DNA of 20,642 nt from Sporomusaceae bacterium (GCA_022839045.1 JALHDI010000056.1:1-20642), one strand, 5' to 3'. Positions 12,867-20,304 are shown, numbered from the stretch's first letter. Notes: generated by a model from the sequence alone, not told the origin. Program-made: numbers and translations.

Positions 12867-13262
12867 ATGGGAGACGAACGCAATACGTGGTGTTTTGCCT
12901 GCGGCCCGGACAATCCGATCGGCCTGAAGCTCGATTTCAGCGAAGAGGGGGACAAGTATGTGGCCCGCTTCACCGCCGGGCCGGAGCACCAGGGCTACGA
13001 CGGCATCGTCCACGGCGGCATAGTCGGTACGCTGCTGGACGAGATCATGGCCCGCTATCCGTACGCCAAGGGCGAGGATACGGTGACCGCCCGCCTGGAG
13101 ATAAGGTACCGTCAGCCGACCCCGGTGGGGCAGGAGCTGACGGTGACCGGATGGATCGTGAGCAAGCGGGGTAGGATATACGAAACGGCCGGCACGGTAG
13201 CGCTGGCGGACGGCACCGTCACCGCCGAGGGCAAGGCCACAGTGATGGTTATAAGGAAGTGA
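12867..13262 (+). CDS. Hotdog-fold thioesterase (PaaI / 4HBT type)
   Basis: This is a predicted acyl-CoA (or other acyl thioester) hydrolase of 131 residues, a single hotdog domain. The N-terminal CFACGPDNPIGLKL motif (two Cys, then NPxGL) is typical of one PaaI-like subgroup. The helix motif HGGIVGTLLDE (from His49) carries the usual catalytic-region His and acidic residue. The strand TARLEIRYRQPTPVGQELTV matches the later sheet. The ATG has AGGGAGA upstream. It lies 14 bp after the esterase and 4 bp before rnr, so it is co-transcribed with both. The physiological substrate cannot be named from sequence. Confidence 0.9.
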   Translation: MGDERNTWCFACGPDNPIGLKLDFSEEGDKYVARFTAGPEHQGYDGIVHGGIVGTLLDEIMARYPYAKGEDTVTARLEIRYRQPTPVGQELTVTGWIVSKRGRIYETAGTVALADGTVTAEGKATVMVIRK

Positions 13263-13266
13263 ACGA

Positions 13267-15645
13267 ATGTCCCTCAGGGATAGAATCCTCGCCTTTATGC
13301 GCGAGGAGGCCTACAAGCCCCTGGCGCCGGACGACCTGGCGGCCGGGCTGGGCCTAAAGGCGAAGGAGCTGGCCGATTTCTGGCCGCTGCTGGCCGAACT
13401 CGAGGAGAACGCCGAGGTCATCAAGACCAGGTTCGGCAAGTACGGCGTGCCCGAGCGCATGAACCTCGTGGTGGGGATGCTGTCGGCGAGCGAGAAAGGC
13501 TTCGGCTTCGTTATCCCCGACAATCCCGACGAGGCGGATGTTTACATACCTGCCGACGCGATGACCGGCGCGATGAACCGCGACCGGGTGGTGGCGCGGG
13601 TGCACGGCCAGCGGCCGGGCGGCAAGGCCCGCGAGGGGGAGATAATCCGGATCGTCAAGCGGGCCAACGCCAAGATCGTCGGCACGTTCGAGGCCAGCCG
13701 CCATTACGCGTTCGTCACCCCCGACGACGCCCGCCTCCGCCAGGATATTTTCGTGCCGCAGGGCGAGTGGGGCGATGCGGAGAACGGCGCGAAGGTGGTC
13801 GTGGAGATCACCCGGTGGCCGGAGGGCAAGCGCAGCGCCGAGGGCCGGGTGACGGAGGTGCTGGGCCGCAAGGGCGATCCGGGCATCGAGATATTGGCCA
13901 TCATCAGGAACCACAACCTGGCGACCGCTTTCCCGCCCGGGGTGGAGGCCGCCGCCGCCCGTTGCCGCGAGACTGTGAGCCCGGACGAACTGAAGGGGCG
14001 GCGCGACCTGCGCGAGCTGCCGGTCGTGACCATCGACGCCGAGGACGCCAAGGACCTCGACGACGCGGTGTATGTGGAGCGGCGCAAGAACGGCCACTAT
14101 CTGCTCGGCGTGCACATCGCCGACGTCAGCCATTATGTGAAGGAGAACAGCCCTCTCGACGACGAGGCCAGGGAGCGCGGCACGAGCGTCTATCTCGTCG
14201 ACCGCGTGCTGCCGATGCTGCCCCACCGCCTGTCGAACGGCATCTGCTCCCTCAACGCCGGCGTCGACCGGCTGACGATGTCGGCGCACATGGAGATCGA
14301 TTCGCGCGGCCGGGTGGTGAGCTACGAGCTGTTCCCGGGCGTCATCCGCGTCCATACCCGGCTTTCCTATAACATCGTCCGCCGCATCCTCGCCGAGGAC
14401 GACGAGGAATTGAAGGAACAGTACCGCCCGCTGCTCGGCATGCTCGCCGAGATGGAGCGCCTGTGCCACATCCTCCGCCAGCGGCGGCTGAACCGCGGGG
14501 CGATCGACTTCGACTTCCCCGAGCTCAAGGTGAAGCTGGATGAGCAGGGGCGGCCGCTGGCGGTGGAGAAGCGGGTCCGCAGCATCGCCGAGTCGATCGT
14601 CGAGGAGTTCATGCTGGCGGCCAACGAGACGGTGGCCGAGCATATGGATAAGCTGGGCGTGCCGTTCGTCTTCCGCGTCCACGAGGAGCCCGACCCGGAG
14701 AAGATGACCAAGCTCAACAACCTGCTCCACAACTTCGGCCAGGCACTTTCCAAGCCCGACGACATCCGCCCCAAGGCGCTGCAGAAGGTGCTGGGCCGGG
14801 TGGCCGGCCGGCCGGAGGAGCGGCTGATAAGCACGGTGATGCTGCGGTCGCTGAAACAGGCGCGCTACGAGGCGGAGAACCTCGGCCATTTCGGCCTGGC
14901 CGCGTCTTATTATACCCATTTCACCTCGCCGATCAGGCGTTACCCGGACCTCGTCGTCCACCGCATCCTGCGCGAGACGTTCTCGTCGCGCGATATCTCC
15001 ACCAGGCGCCGCCAGAAGCTGGCCGCCATCCTGCCCGAGATATCCCTCCACTCTTCGCAGCGCGAGCGGGCGGCGGCCGAGGCGGAACGGGAGACGGTCG
15101 ACCTCAAGAAGGTCGAGTATATGGCGCAGTTCATCGGCGACGAGTTCGCGGGGGCGATCAGCGGCGTGACGGCTTTCGGGCTGTTCGTCGAGCTGGAGAA
15201 CGGCATCGAGGGCCTCGTCCATGTGTCGAGCATGGACGATGACTACTACCGCTATGACGAGGACCGCTACTCGCTCATCGGCCAGCGGACCGGCAAGGTG
15301 TACCGGCTGGGCGACGCGGCGGCGGTGAAGCTGGTGAAGGTCAACCCGGCGGAGCGGACGATCGATTTCGTGCTGGCCGGCGACAACGCGGCCCGCGGGC
15401 CGAAGGGCCGCAAGGCCAAGGGTGGTCAGGGCCGCAAGGCGGAGAAAGGCGACACGGGCAGGTCGGTCAAGGGGAGCGGGCAGGGCCGCAAGGCCAAGGA
15501 CGGCGGGAAGAAGCCCGCCGGTACCGGGGCGGGCGGCGGGAAAGCCGCCGGGGAAGCGGCGAAGAAGAGGCCGCCCGGCACGAAGCGCAAGCGGCCGCGG
15601 GACTCTGGCAAAAGACGGACAAAATCTGGCAAAAATCTGACATAA
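13267..15645 (+). CDS. rnr: Ribonuclease R (3'-5' exoribonuclease)
   Basis: This enzyme degrades structured RNA processively from the 3' end and works with SmpB/tmRNA in clearing non-stop mRNA. The product has 792 residues. In order it has an N-terminal winged-helix region (1-65), two cold-shock-like OB domains (about 68-190, with SEKGFGFVIPD and ASRHYAFVTPDD), and the RNB catalytic domain with the Mg2+-binding DAEDAKDLDDAV (Asp257, 263, 265, 266). The RNB domain continues to HFTSPIRRYPDLVVHR, followed by an S1 domain (from about 620, ISGVTAFGLFVELENGIEGLVH). A basic Gly/Lys-rich tail of about 80 residues follows, longer than a minimal RNase R. The start lies 4 bp after the thioesterase stop. 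Its usual partner smpB is 3.4 kb downstream here. Confidence 0.96.
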   Translation: MSLRDRILAFMREEAYKPLAPDDLAAGLGLKAKELADFWPLLAELEENAEVIKTRFGKYGVPERMNLVVGMLSASEKGFGFVIPDNPDEADVYIPADAMTGAMNRDRVVARVHGQRPGGKAREGEIIRIVKRANAKIVGTFEASRHYAFVTPDDARLRQDIFVPQGEWGDAENGAKVVVEITRWPEGKRSAEGRVTEVLGRKGDPGIEILAIIRNHNLATAFPPGVEAAAARCRETVSPDELKGRRDLRELPVVTIDAEDAKDLDDAVYVERRKNGHYLLGVHIADVSHYVKENSPLDDEARERGTSVYLVDRVLPMLPHRLSNGICSLNAGVDRLTMSAHMEIDSRGRVVSYELFPGVIRVHTRLSYNIVRRILAEDDEELKEQYRPLLGMLAEMERLCHILRQRRLNRGAIDFDFPELKVKLDEQGRPLAVEKRVRSIAESIVEEFMLAANETVAEHMDKLGVPFVFRVHEEPDPEKMTKLNNLLHNFGQALSKPDDIRPKALQKVLGRVAGRPEERLISTVMLRSLKQARYEAENLGHFGLAASYYTHFTSPIRRYPDLVVHRILRETFSSRDISTRRRQKLAAILPEISLHSSQRERAAAEAERETVDLKKVEYMAQFIGDEFAGAISGVTAFGLFVELENGIEGLVHVSSMDDDYYRYDEDRYSLIGQRTGKVYRLGDAAAVKLVKVNPAERTIDFVLAGDNAARGPKGRKAKGGQGRKAEKGDTGRSVKGSGQGRKAKDGGKKPAGTGAGGGKAAGEAAKKRPPGTKRKRPRDSGKRRTKSGKNLT
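15406..15498 (+). repeat. Short direct repeats coding the RNase R basic tail
   Basis: GGCCGCAAGGCCAAG occurs at 15406-15420 and 15484-15498, and the shortened form GGCCGCAAGGC at 15430-15440. They encode repeated GRKAK / GRKAE units. Such in-frame repeats can expand or contract by slippage. Confidence 0.7.
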
Positions 15646-15703
15646 AGGCTGGAATTTGCCCTGACATACCTGGAAGGCTTGCGTTATTTCCCGGAAATGT
15701 CAG
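15637..15703 (+). repeat. Three copies of CTGACAT (two direct, one inverted) before the DUF362 gene
   Basis: CTGACAT lies at 15637-15643 and 15661-15667, and its reverse complement ATGTCAG at 15697-15703. The spacing is 24 and 36 bases between copy starts. The third copy lies just upstream of the ribosome binding site of the DUF362 gene. It could be an operator or a long weak stem. No terminator or clear sigma-A promoter is seen in this gap. Confidence 0.35.
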
Positions 15704-15727
15704 AGAAACCGACAGGGAGAGAAGAGG

Positions 15728-16666
15728 ATGAACCGCAGGGATTTCCTGAGAATGACGGCTTTGGCCGGACTGGGAGCGGCGCTGCTGCCCGGCTGCGCGC
15801 CGGCGCCGACCAAGCCGGCGCCCCGCGCCGACGCGGGCCGGACGCCGGCGGTTGCCCCGCCGCCGGGCGGCGGCAAACTGGTGGTGGCCGAGGGCACCGA
15901 TCCTGCCGAGATGCTGGCGCGGGGCCTGGCGGCGCTGGGCGGCATCGGGGCGTTCGTGAAGCCGGGGGCGACGGTGGTGCTGAAGCCGAATTTCAGCGTG
16001 CCGCGGGCGCCGGAGGAGGCGGCCACGACCAACATCGCGCTGGTGGGGGCGCTGGTGCGCACCTGCCTGGCCGCCGGGGCCAAGACGGTCAAGGTTATCG
16101 ACCACCCGTTCACTAATCCGGTCATCTGCCTGGAGAAGACGGGGATGAAGACGGCGGTGGCGGCGGCGGGCGGCCAGATATACACGCTGAACGGCGGCCG
16201 CGACAAGTATTTCAAGCCGGTGCAGATCGGCGGGCAGGTGCTGGCGGCGGCCGAGTACAGCAAGGATGTGCTGGAGGCCGACGTGTTCATCAATATGCCG
16301 ATTCTCAAGCACCACAACGGCACGCGGCTGACGCTGGGAATGAAGAATCTGATGGGGCTGGTGTGGGACCGCGGTTATTTCCACCGCACCGACCTGCATC
16401 GCTGTATCGCGGAGACGGCGGCGTTCAAGAAACCGCACCTGATCATCCTCGACGCGCTGCGCGGCATCACCGACAACGGGCCGATGGGACCGGGGCCGAT
16501 CCGCGAGTATAATCAGCTGGTGTTCGGCACCGATCCGGTGGCGGTGGACGCCTACGGGGCGACGCTGTTCGGGATGAAGCCGGCGGAGGTCGATTATATC
16601 CGGATGGCGGCGGAGCTCGGCGTCGGCCGCATCGATGTGGACAAGGCGACGGTGCGCAAGGCCTAG
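15728..16666 (+). CDS. DUF362 family protein with Tat signal and lipobox
   Basis: The product has 312 residues. The N-terminus NRRDFLRMTALAGLGAALLPGC combines a twin-arginine motif (residues 3-8), a hydrophobic stretch and a lipobox-like LPGC with Cys23. An exported, membrane-anchored, Tat-folded lipoprotein is predicted. A Pro/Ala-rich linker (about 24-50) leads to the DUF362 domain, with VVLKPNFS, DHPFTNPVICLEKTGM, ADVFINMPILKHHN, GMKNLMGLVWDRGYFH and FGTDPVAVDAYG. DUF362 has no established biochemical function, and some relatives carry iron-sulfur domains. No ferredoxin-type Cys cluster is present here. It lies 41 bp before a LarA-like gene, probably in one operon. A redox or cofactor role outside the cell is possible but unproven. 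Confidence 0.88.
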   Translation: MNRRDFLRMTALAGLGAALLPGCAPAPTKPAPRADAGRTPAVAPPPGGGKLVVAEGTDPAEMLARGLAALGGIGAFVKPGATVVLKPNFSVPRAPEEAATTNIALVGALVRTCLAAGAKTVKVIDHPFTNPVICLEKTGMKTAVAAAGGQIYTLNGGRDKYFKPVQIGGQVLAAAEYSKDVLEADVFINMPILKHHNGTRLTLGMKNLMGLVWDRGYFHRTDLHRCIAETAAFKKPHLIILDALRGITDNGPMGPGPIREYNQLVFGTDPVAVDAYGATLFGMKPAEVDYIRMAAELGVGRIDVDKATVRKA

Positions 16667-16707
16667 CAGGCTGCCTGCGGCGGAACCTTGCCGGGGGAGG
16701 AAGAAGC

Positions 16708-17976
16708 ATGAGTGCTATAGATAGGCTGTTGGACGGCATCGCCATACCACGGGTGGTACGGGTTAGGCAGACGTTTGAGCGGCCGCGGCTGGCGGACCCT
16801 GTGGCCGAGCTGGCGGCTCAGCTGAAAGCCAAGGGAACGCTGGCGGGCGTGAAGCGCGGCCAGCGGATCGCGATCACTGCGGGCAGCCGGGGGATAACGG
16901 CTTTGCCCGCGATGCTCAGGATGCTGGCGACGGCGGTCAGGGAGGCGGGAGCCGAGCCTTTCCTGGTGCCGGCGATGGGCAGCCACGGCGGCGCGACGGC
17001 CGAAGGGCAGCGGAATATGCTGGCCGGGATGGGCATCACCGAGGAAACGGTGGGGGCGCCGGTCAGGGCGACGATGGAGGCGGTGGAGGTCGGCCGCACG
17101 CCGGCCGGCAACGCCGTTTATCTAGACAGGTACGCCCATGAGGCGGACGGGATATTGGCAATCAACCGCCTCAAGCCCCATGTGGCGTTCCGCGGGCCAT
17201 ACGAGAGCGGCCTGGCGAAGATGATCGTGATCGGGCTGGGCAAGCAGAAGGGTGCGGATACGTGCCACGCGCTGGGCGCCGGCATGATGGCGGAGAATAT
17301 TCCGGCGATGGCGGCGGTGACGCTGGCCAGAGCCAATATCATCGCCGGGGTGGCGATCGTCGAGAACGCCTACCATGAGACGAGCCGGCTGGCGGTGCTG
17401 GCCGGGGACGAGATCATGGCCGGGGAGCCGGCGCTGCTGGAGGAGGCGAGGCGGCTTTGCCCCCGCCTATATTTCGACAGTCTGGATGTGCTGGTTATCG
17501 ACGAGATCGGCAAGGATATCAGCGGCACGGGCTTTGATACCAATATCGTGGGGCGCTATCATACGCCGAATATCAGCGGCGGACCGCGCATCGCCCGGGT
17601 GGCGGTGCTGGATCTGACGGAGCGGACCCGCGGGAACGCCAACGGACTGGGGCTGGCCGACTACACGACCAGGCGGGTGTTCGACAAGCTGGATTTCGAG
17701 AACACGTATCCGAATGCGCTGACGACGACGGCGCCGGCGAGCGTGAAGATCCCGATGGTGCTCGGGAGCGACCGCCAAGCCATCCAGGCGGCGATCAAGA
17801 CGTGCAATATCGCCGACAAGGGCGCGGTGCGGCTGGTGCGGATCAGGAACACGGTGGCGCTGGACGAGCTCGAGGTGTCGGCGAGCCTGCTGGGCGAGGT
17901 GGCCGGGAGCCGGTATATGACGGCGGCGGGCGAGCCCTACGCGCTGCCTTTCGACGCTTATGGCAATCTTTTGTGA
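16708..17976 (+). CDS. LarA-like protein (lactate racemase / nickel-pincer isomerase superfamily, DUF2088)
   Basis: The product has 422 residues and belongs to the superfamily of lactate racemase LarA, whose members use a nickel-pincer nucleotide to racemise or epimerise 2-hydroxy acids. The N-domain has ITAGSRGI and AMGSHGGAT with His93. The central region has NRLKPH with His158, ESGLAKMIVIGLGKQ with Lys171, and DTCHALG with His187. In Lactiplantibacillus LarA the key residues are His108, His174, Lys184 and His200, so the Lys-to-His spacing of 16 is identical. Lys171 is therefore the predicted pincer attachment and His187 the nickel ligand. The substrate is unknown. No cofactor-making larB, larC or larE is in the window. 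GGGGGAGG lies upstream of the ATG, and the gene probably shares a transcript with the DUF362 gene. Confidence 0.82.
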   Translation: MSAIDRLLDGIAIPRVVRVRQTFERPRLADPVAELAAQLKAKGTLAGVKRGQRIAITAGSRGITALPAMLRMLATAVREAGAEPFLVPAMGSHGGATAEGQRNMLAGMGITEETVGAPVRATMEAVEVGRTPAGNAVYLDRYAHEADGILAINRLKPHVAFRGPYESGLAKMIVIGLGKQKGADTCHALGAGMMAENIPAMAAVTLARANIIAGVAIVENAYHETSRLAVLAGDEIMAGEPALLEEARRLCPRLYFDSLDVLVIDEIGKDISGTGFDTNIVGRYHTPNISGGPRIARVAVLDLTERTRGNANGLGLADYTTRRVFDKLDFENTYPNALTTTAPASVKIPMVLGSDRQAIQAAIKTCNIADKGAVRLVRIRNTVALDELEVSASLLGEVAGSRYMTAAGEPYALPFDAYGNLL

Positions 17977-17990
17977 ATACGCGGATTATG

Positions 17991-18031
17991 AATCGACCAC
18001 CGCCGGGTGACCGGCGGCGGTCGATTGCTTA
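17991..18031. terminator. Hairpin between convergent genes (possible two-way terminator)
   Basis: AATCGACCACCGCCGG (17991-18006) pairs with CCGGCGGCGGTCGATT (18011-18026) around GTGA, a 16-bp stem with one A-C mismatch. The T tracts on both sides are short. It sits between the convergent LarA-like and nitroreductase genes. Confidence 0.65.
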
Positions 18032-18583
18032 TTTAATATACGTAACGACGTCCTGCTTGCGCGGGGCCGGGTCGGGAACGGGGCCGCCGCGGTTGCCGAG
18101 CGCCACCGAGCAGAGGGGGCTGTACTCTTCGCGGAGGCCGAGGAGTTTGCGGAAGCGGGGGCCTTGTTCGCCTGCGAAGGCGAGGAGGCCGAAATAGATC
18201 CAGCAGGACGCCACGCCGAGTGATTCGGCGGCGAGGAGGATGTTCTGGGTGGCGGCGGCGCAGTCGTAGGGCGCCCAGGGGCTGTCGGCGGCGCACACGA
18301 GGACGACGGTGGGGGCGCCGTAAAAGGCGTGGAAGTCCGGATTACCGGCCAGTTCGCGCAGGAAGGGCAGGGGGTGGTTTTTGGCGGCTTCCTTGGCGGC
18401 GGCGCTGATTTCGTCGATAAGCGCTTTTTTTTGGAGGGCAATGAACTGCCACGACTGGGAGCCGGCGTTGGGGGCGAACTGGGCGGCCTCCAGGATGGCG
18501 GTAAGTTCGTGGTCTTTGATCTGGCCGTCGCGGAAGGTTCTGATGCTGCGGCGGTTTTTGATCGCTTCCAGGACTTCATTCAT
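18029..18583 (-). CDS. Nitroreductase family protein (FMN-dependent oxidoreductase)
   Basis: This is a predicted flavin (FMN) enzyme that uses NAD(P)H to reduce nitroaromatics, quinones or unknown substrates. The product has 184 residues, at the short end of the family. The N-terminal MNEVLEAIKNRRSIRTFRD is the FMN-phosphate-binding signature. FAPNAGSQSWQFIAL and the hydrophobic AATQNILLAAESLGVASCWI helix are also typical, and VALGNRGG lies near the C-terminus. I chose the ATG at 18583 because homology begins there and GGAGG lies about 6 bases upstream on the reverse strand. The open frame further upstream is a shadow of the 57-residue ORF. It is convergent with the LarA-like gene, and its start is nested in the end of the small ORF. 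Confidence 0.9.
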   Translation of the reverse strand: MNEVLEAIKNRRSIRTFRDGQIKDHELTAILEAAQFAPNAGSQSWQFIALQKKALIDEISAAAKEAAKNHPLPFLRELAGNPDFHAFYGAPTVVLVCAADSPWAPYDCAAATQNILLAAESLGVASCWIYFGLLAFAGEQGPRFRKLLGLREEYSPLCSVALGNRGGPVPDPAPRKQDVVTYIK

Positions 18584-18749
18584 TTTCTGCCTCCGCTGTG
18601 GTTGATTTGGTATGCCCGGGCGGGCGGGAGACGAGGTCGGCGGGTGGCGGCGGCTCGAGGGACAATTTCCGGGTTTTGACGCGGGCGGCGAAGTCGTTTT
18701 GTTCGGGGCACATGCGGGGATGGACGCAGGGCTCTTTTTCGTCAGCCAT
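18576..18749 (-). CDS. 57-residue Cys-containing small protein, overlapping the nitroreductase start
   Basis: On the reverse strand an ATG (18749-18747) is preceded by GAGGTGA, a strong ribosome binding site. The frame runs to a TGA at 18578-18576 and overlaps the nitroreductase start by 8 bases (ATGAATGA), a classic coupling arrangement. The protein begins MADEKEPCVHPRMCPEQND, continues with a basic stretch (RVKTRKLSL) and a Pro-rich region (EPPPPADLVSRPPG), and ends acidic. CVHPRMC (Cys8, His10, Cys14) could bind a metal. I recognise no family. The start, ribosome site and overlap support a real gene, which is short enough to be missed by common length cut-offs. Confidence 0.6.
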   Translation of the reverse strand: MADEKEPCVHPRMCPEQNDFAARVKTRKLSLEPPPPADLVSRPPGHTKSTTAEAENE

Positions 18750-18771
18750 GGTATTTTCACCTCGCGGTTAG

Positions 18772-18936
18772 TGTGCGCCGCGGCCGTTATTTTTAGCAGA
18801 GGCCGGCGGCAAGTTTTGGGATGACCGCAAATGCACGGCGGACGCGATCGAGGTGAATGTGGACGGCGGCGGTTATACCGCGGGTTATACCGCCGAGACG
18901 AACTGCCACACGTTTAAGGCCGAGAATAAGACGTAG
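18772..18936 (+). pseudogene. 5'-truncated DUF1540 gene remnant
   Basis: The frame from 18772 to the TAG at 18934-18936 encodes [20 protein letters not shown] followed by [21 protein letters not shown]. This is the C-terminal part of a DUF1540 domain (pattern KCxAxxIxV...TxCxTF). The first Cys pair (CxVxxC) expected just before KFWDD is absent, replaced by LAEAGG. No start codon precedes the domain before an in-frame TAG at 18769-18771. The 5' end seems lost or rewritten, while the 3' end and its terminator survive. DUF1540 proteins are small Cys-rich proteins of unknown function, frequent in clostridia. A sequencing error alone would not explain the missing start. Confidence 0.6.
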
Positions 18937-18940
18937 ATGC

Positions 18941-18968
18941 GGCCCGGGATTGCCCGGGCCTTTGTTTT
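18941..18968 (+). terminator. Intrinsic terminator after the DUF1540 remnant
   Basis: GGCCCGGG (18941-18948), loop ATTG and CCCGGGCC (18953-18960) form a perfect 8-bp stem, followed by TTTGTTTT. Confidence 0.88.
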
Positions 18969-18979
18969 GCGGCAGGCGG

Positions 18980-19008
18980 TTGTGTTCGAGGCGGCGAATT
19001 GCTATAAT
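18980..19008 (+). promoter_or_regulatory. Sigma-A-type promoter for smpB
   Basis: The -35 is TTGTGT (18980-18985) and the -10 is a perfect TATAAT (19003-19008), with a 17-bp spacer. Transcription should start near 19015, about 25 bases before the smpB start. Confidence 0.8.
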
Positions 19009-19039
19009 ATATCGTGCACGGGAAAGCGGGGTGAGGCCG

Positions 19040-19501
19040 GTGGCCGAGGGGATCAAGATAGTGTCGGAGAACCGCAAGGCGCGGCACGATTATCATATCC
19101 ACGAGACGTATGAGGCGGGGCTGGTGCTGACGGGCACGGAGGTGAAGTCGCTCCGGGCGGGGCGGGCGAACTTGAAGGACAGCTACGCCCGGGTGGATAA
19201 CGGGGAGCTGATGCTGCACAATATGCATATCAGCCCGTACGACCAGGGCAACCGCTTCAACCACGAGCCGCTGAGGACGCGCAAGTTGCTGATGCACCGC
19301 GCCGAGATCAACAAGCTGATCGGCAAGACAAAGGAGAAGGGGTATACGCTGGTGCCGCTGAAGTTGTATTTCACCCGCGGCCGGGCGAAGCTGGAGCTGG
19401 GGCTGGCGACGGGTAAGCATACGTACGACAAGCGTCAGGATATCGCGGAGCGTGACGCAAAACGGGAGATGGACCGGGCGTTCCGCGACCGGCAGAAGTG
19501 A
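19040..19501 (+). CDS. smpB: SsrA-binding protein SmpB
   Basis: SmpB binds tmRNA and brings it to stalled ribosomes for trans-translation. The 153-residue product matches family length. Motifs are [94 protein letters not shown] and the basic C-terminal tail that enters the mRNA channel ([16 protein letters not shown]). I chose the GTG at 19040, since GGGGTGA (19028-19034) lies 5 bases upstream. An in-frame GTG at 19031 is a slightly longer alternative. The frame continues upstream through the promoter and the DUF1540 region, but that part is not coding. It has its own promoter and terminator. Confidence 0.96.
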   Translation: MAEGIKIVSENRKARHDYHIHETYEAGLVLTGTEVKSLRAGRANLKDSYARVDNGELMLHNMHISPYDQGNRFNHEPLRTRKLLMHRAEINKLIGKTKEKGYTLVPLKLYFTRGRAKLELGLATGKHTYDKRQDIAERDAKREMDRAFRDRQK

Positions 19502-19527
19502 GGCAATTTGATAGGCGAGATTGTTAT

Positions 19528-19551
19528 GCCGGCCTGGGGCCGGCTTTTTTT
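19528..19551 (+). terminator. Intrinsic terminator after smpB
   Basis: GCCGGCC (19528-19534), loop TGG and GGCCGGC (19538-19544) form a 7-bp stem, followed by TTTTTTT (19545-19551). Confidence 0.9.
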
Positions 19552-19731
19552 GCGGGGAAGTTGGCGGCTTTCATGCGGCGAAGGGTGGAGGTGAGCAAGG
19601 TCTTTTTTTCGTCAGGAGGCAAGACGGGGGAAAAGGGGGAATATAAATGGGAGAACTTTTTTAAACTATTGCTGACGGGAATTATTGGTGCGCGAGGGGG
19701 GCAGCCTGGCGGCTGCGGAAAGGAGCGGGCG

Positions 19732-20304
19732 ATGAAGGGGAAGGAAACGGACGGCGAGAATCTGCGCGAGCTATGGCTGGCGGGAGGCTGTTTCTGGGGG
19801 CTGGAGGCGTATCTGGCCGCGCTGGAGGGGGTGGCGTACACGAATGTGGGGTATGCCAACGGGCGGACGGCCAATCCCACGTATAGGCAGGTGTGCTACG
19901 AGAACACGGGCCACGTCGAGACGGTGTATGTGCGGTACGATTCGCGGCGCATCGATCTAAAGACGCTTCTGACGTATTTTTTCAAGGTAATCGACCCTAC
20001 CTGCCTGAACAGGCAAGGCAACGACCGGGGAAGCCAGTACCGCACCGGCATTTATTACCGCAATCCCGCGGACCGGGAGACGATCGTGGCGAGGGTGGCC
20101 GAGGAGCAGCGGAAGTACCGGGCGCCCATCGTTACCGAGGTGCTGCCGCTGAGCAATTATTACCCGGCGGAGGAGGACCATCAGATGTATTTGGCGAAGA
20201 ACCCGCACGGGTATTGCCATATCGATCTGTCGGTCCTGGATAACGACCCGATGAGGAAGGGCAATGCCGCTAAGGCGGCAAGGGGGCCGACGGCCGGCGG
20301 CTAG
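19732..20304 (+). CDS. msrA: Peptide-methionine (S)-S-oxide reductase MsrA
   Basis: MsrA reduces methionine-S-sulfoxide in proteins back to methionine, usually with thioredoxin. The product has 190 residues. The catalytic motif GGCFWGLEAY carries Cys20 (TGT, so not selenocysteine). VGYANGRTANPTYRQVCYENTGHVE, FFKVIDPTCLNRQGNDRGSQ, YRTGIYY and QMYLAKNPHGYCHI are typical. It has no fused MsrB domain. I chose the ATG at 19732 because AAAGGAG lies about 6 bases upstream and the family sequence follows. The frame is open back to 19498, but that stretch contains the smpB terminator. The 180-bp gap before it has no clear promoter. It is inserted between smpB and ssrA, which are often adjacent. Confidence 0.95.
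   Translation: MKGKETDGENLRELWLAGGCFWGLEAYLAALEGVAYTNVGYANGRTANPTYRQVCYENTGHVETVYVRYDSRRIDLKTLLTYFFKVIDPTCLNRQGNDRGSQYRTGIYYRNPADRETIVARVAEEQRKYRAPIVTEVLPLSNYYPAEEDHQMYLAKNPHGYCHIDLSVLDNDPMRKGNAAKAARGPTAGG

Noticed and set aside
18584..18760. Upstream extension of the nitroreductase frame on the reverse strand
   Set aside because: It is Pro/Ser-rich shadow of the 57-residue ORF in the neighbouring frame, and the nitroreductase has its own ribosome site at 18583.
18857..19039. Upstream extension of the smpB frame
   Set aside because: It runs through the DUF1540 remnant, its terminator and the smpB promoter. SmpB homology starts at 19040.
19498..19731. Upstream extension of the msrA frame
   Set aside because: It includes the smpB terminator and has no family similarity. 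A good ribosome site precedes the ATG at 19732.
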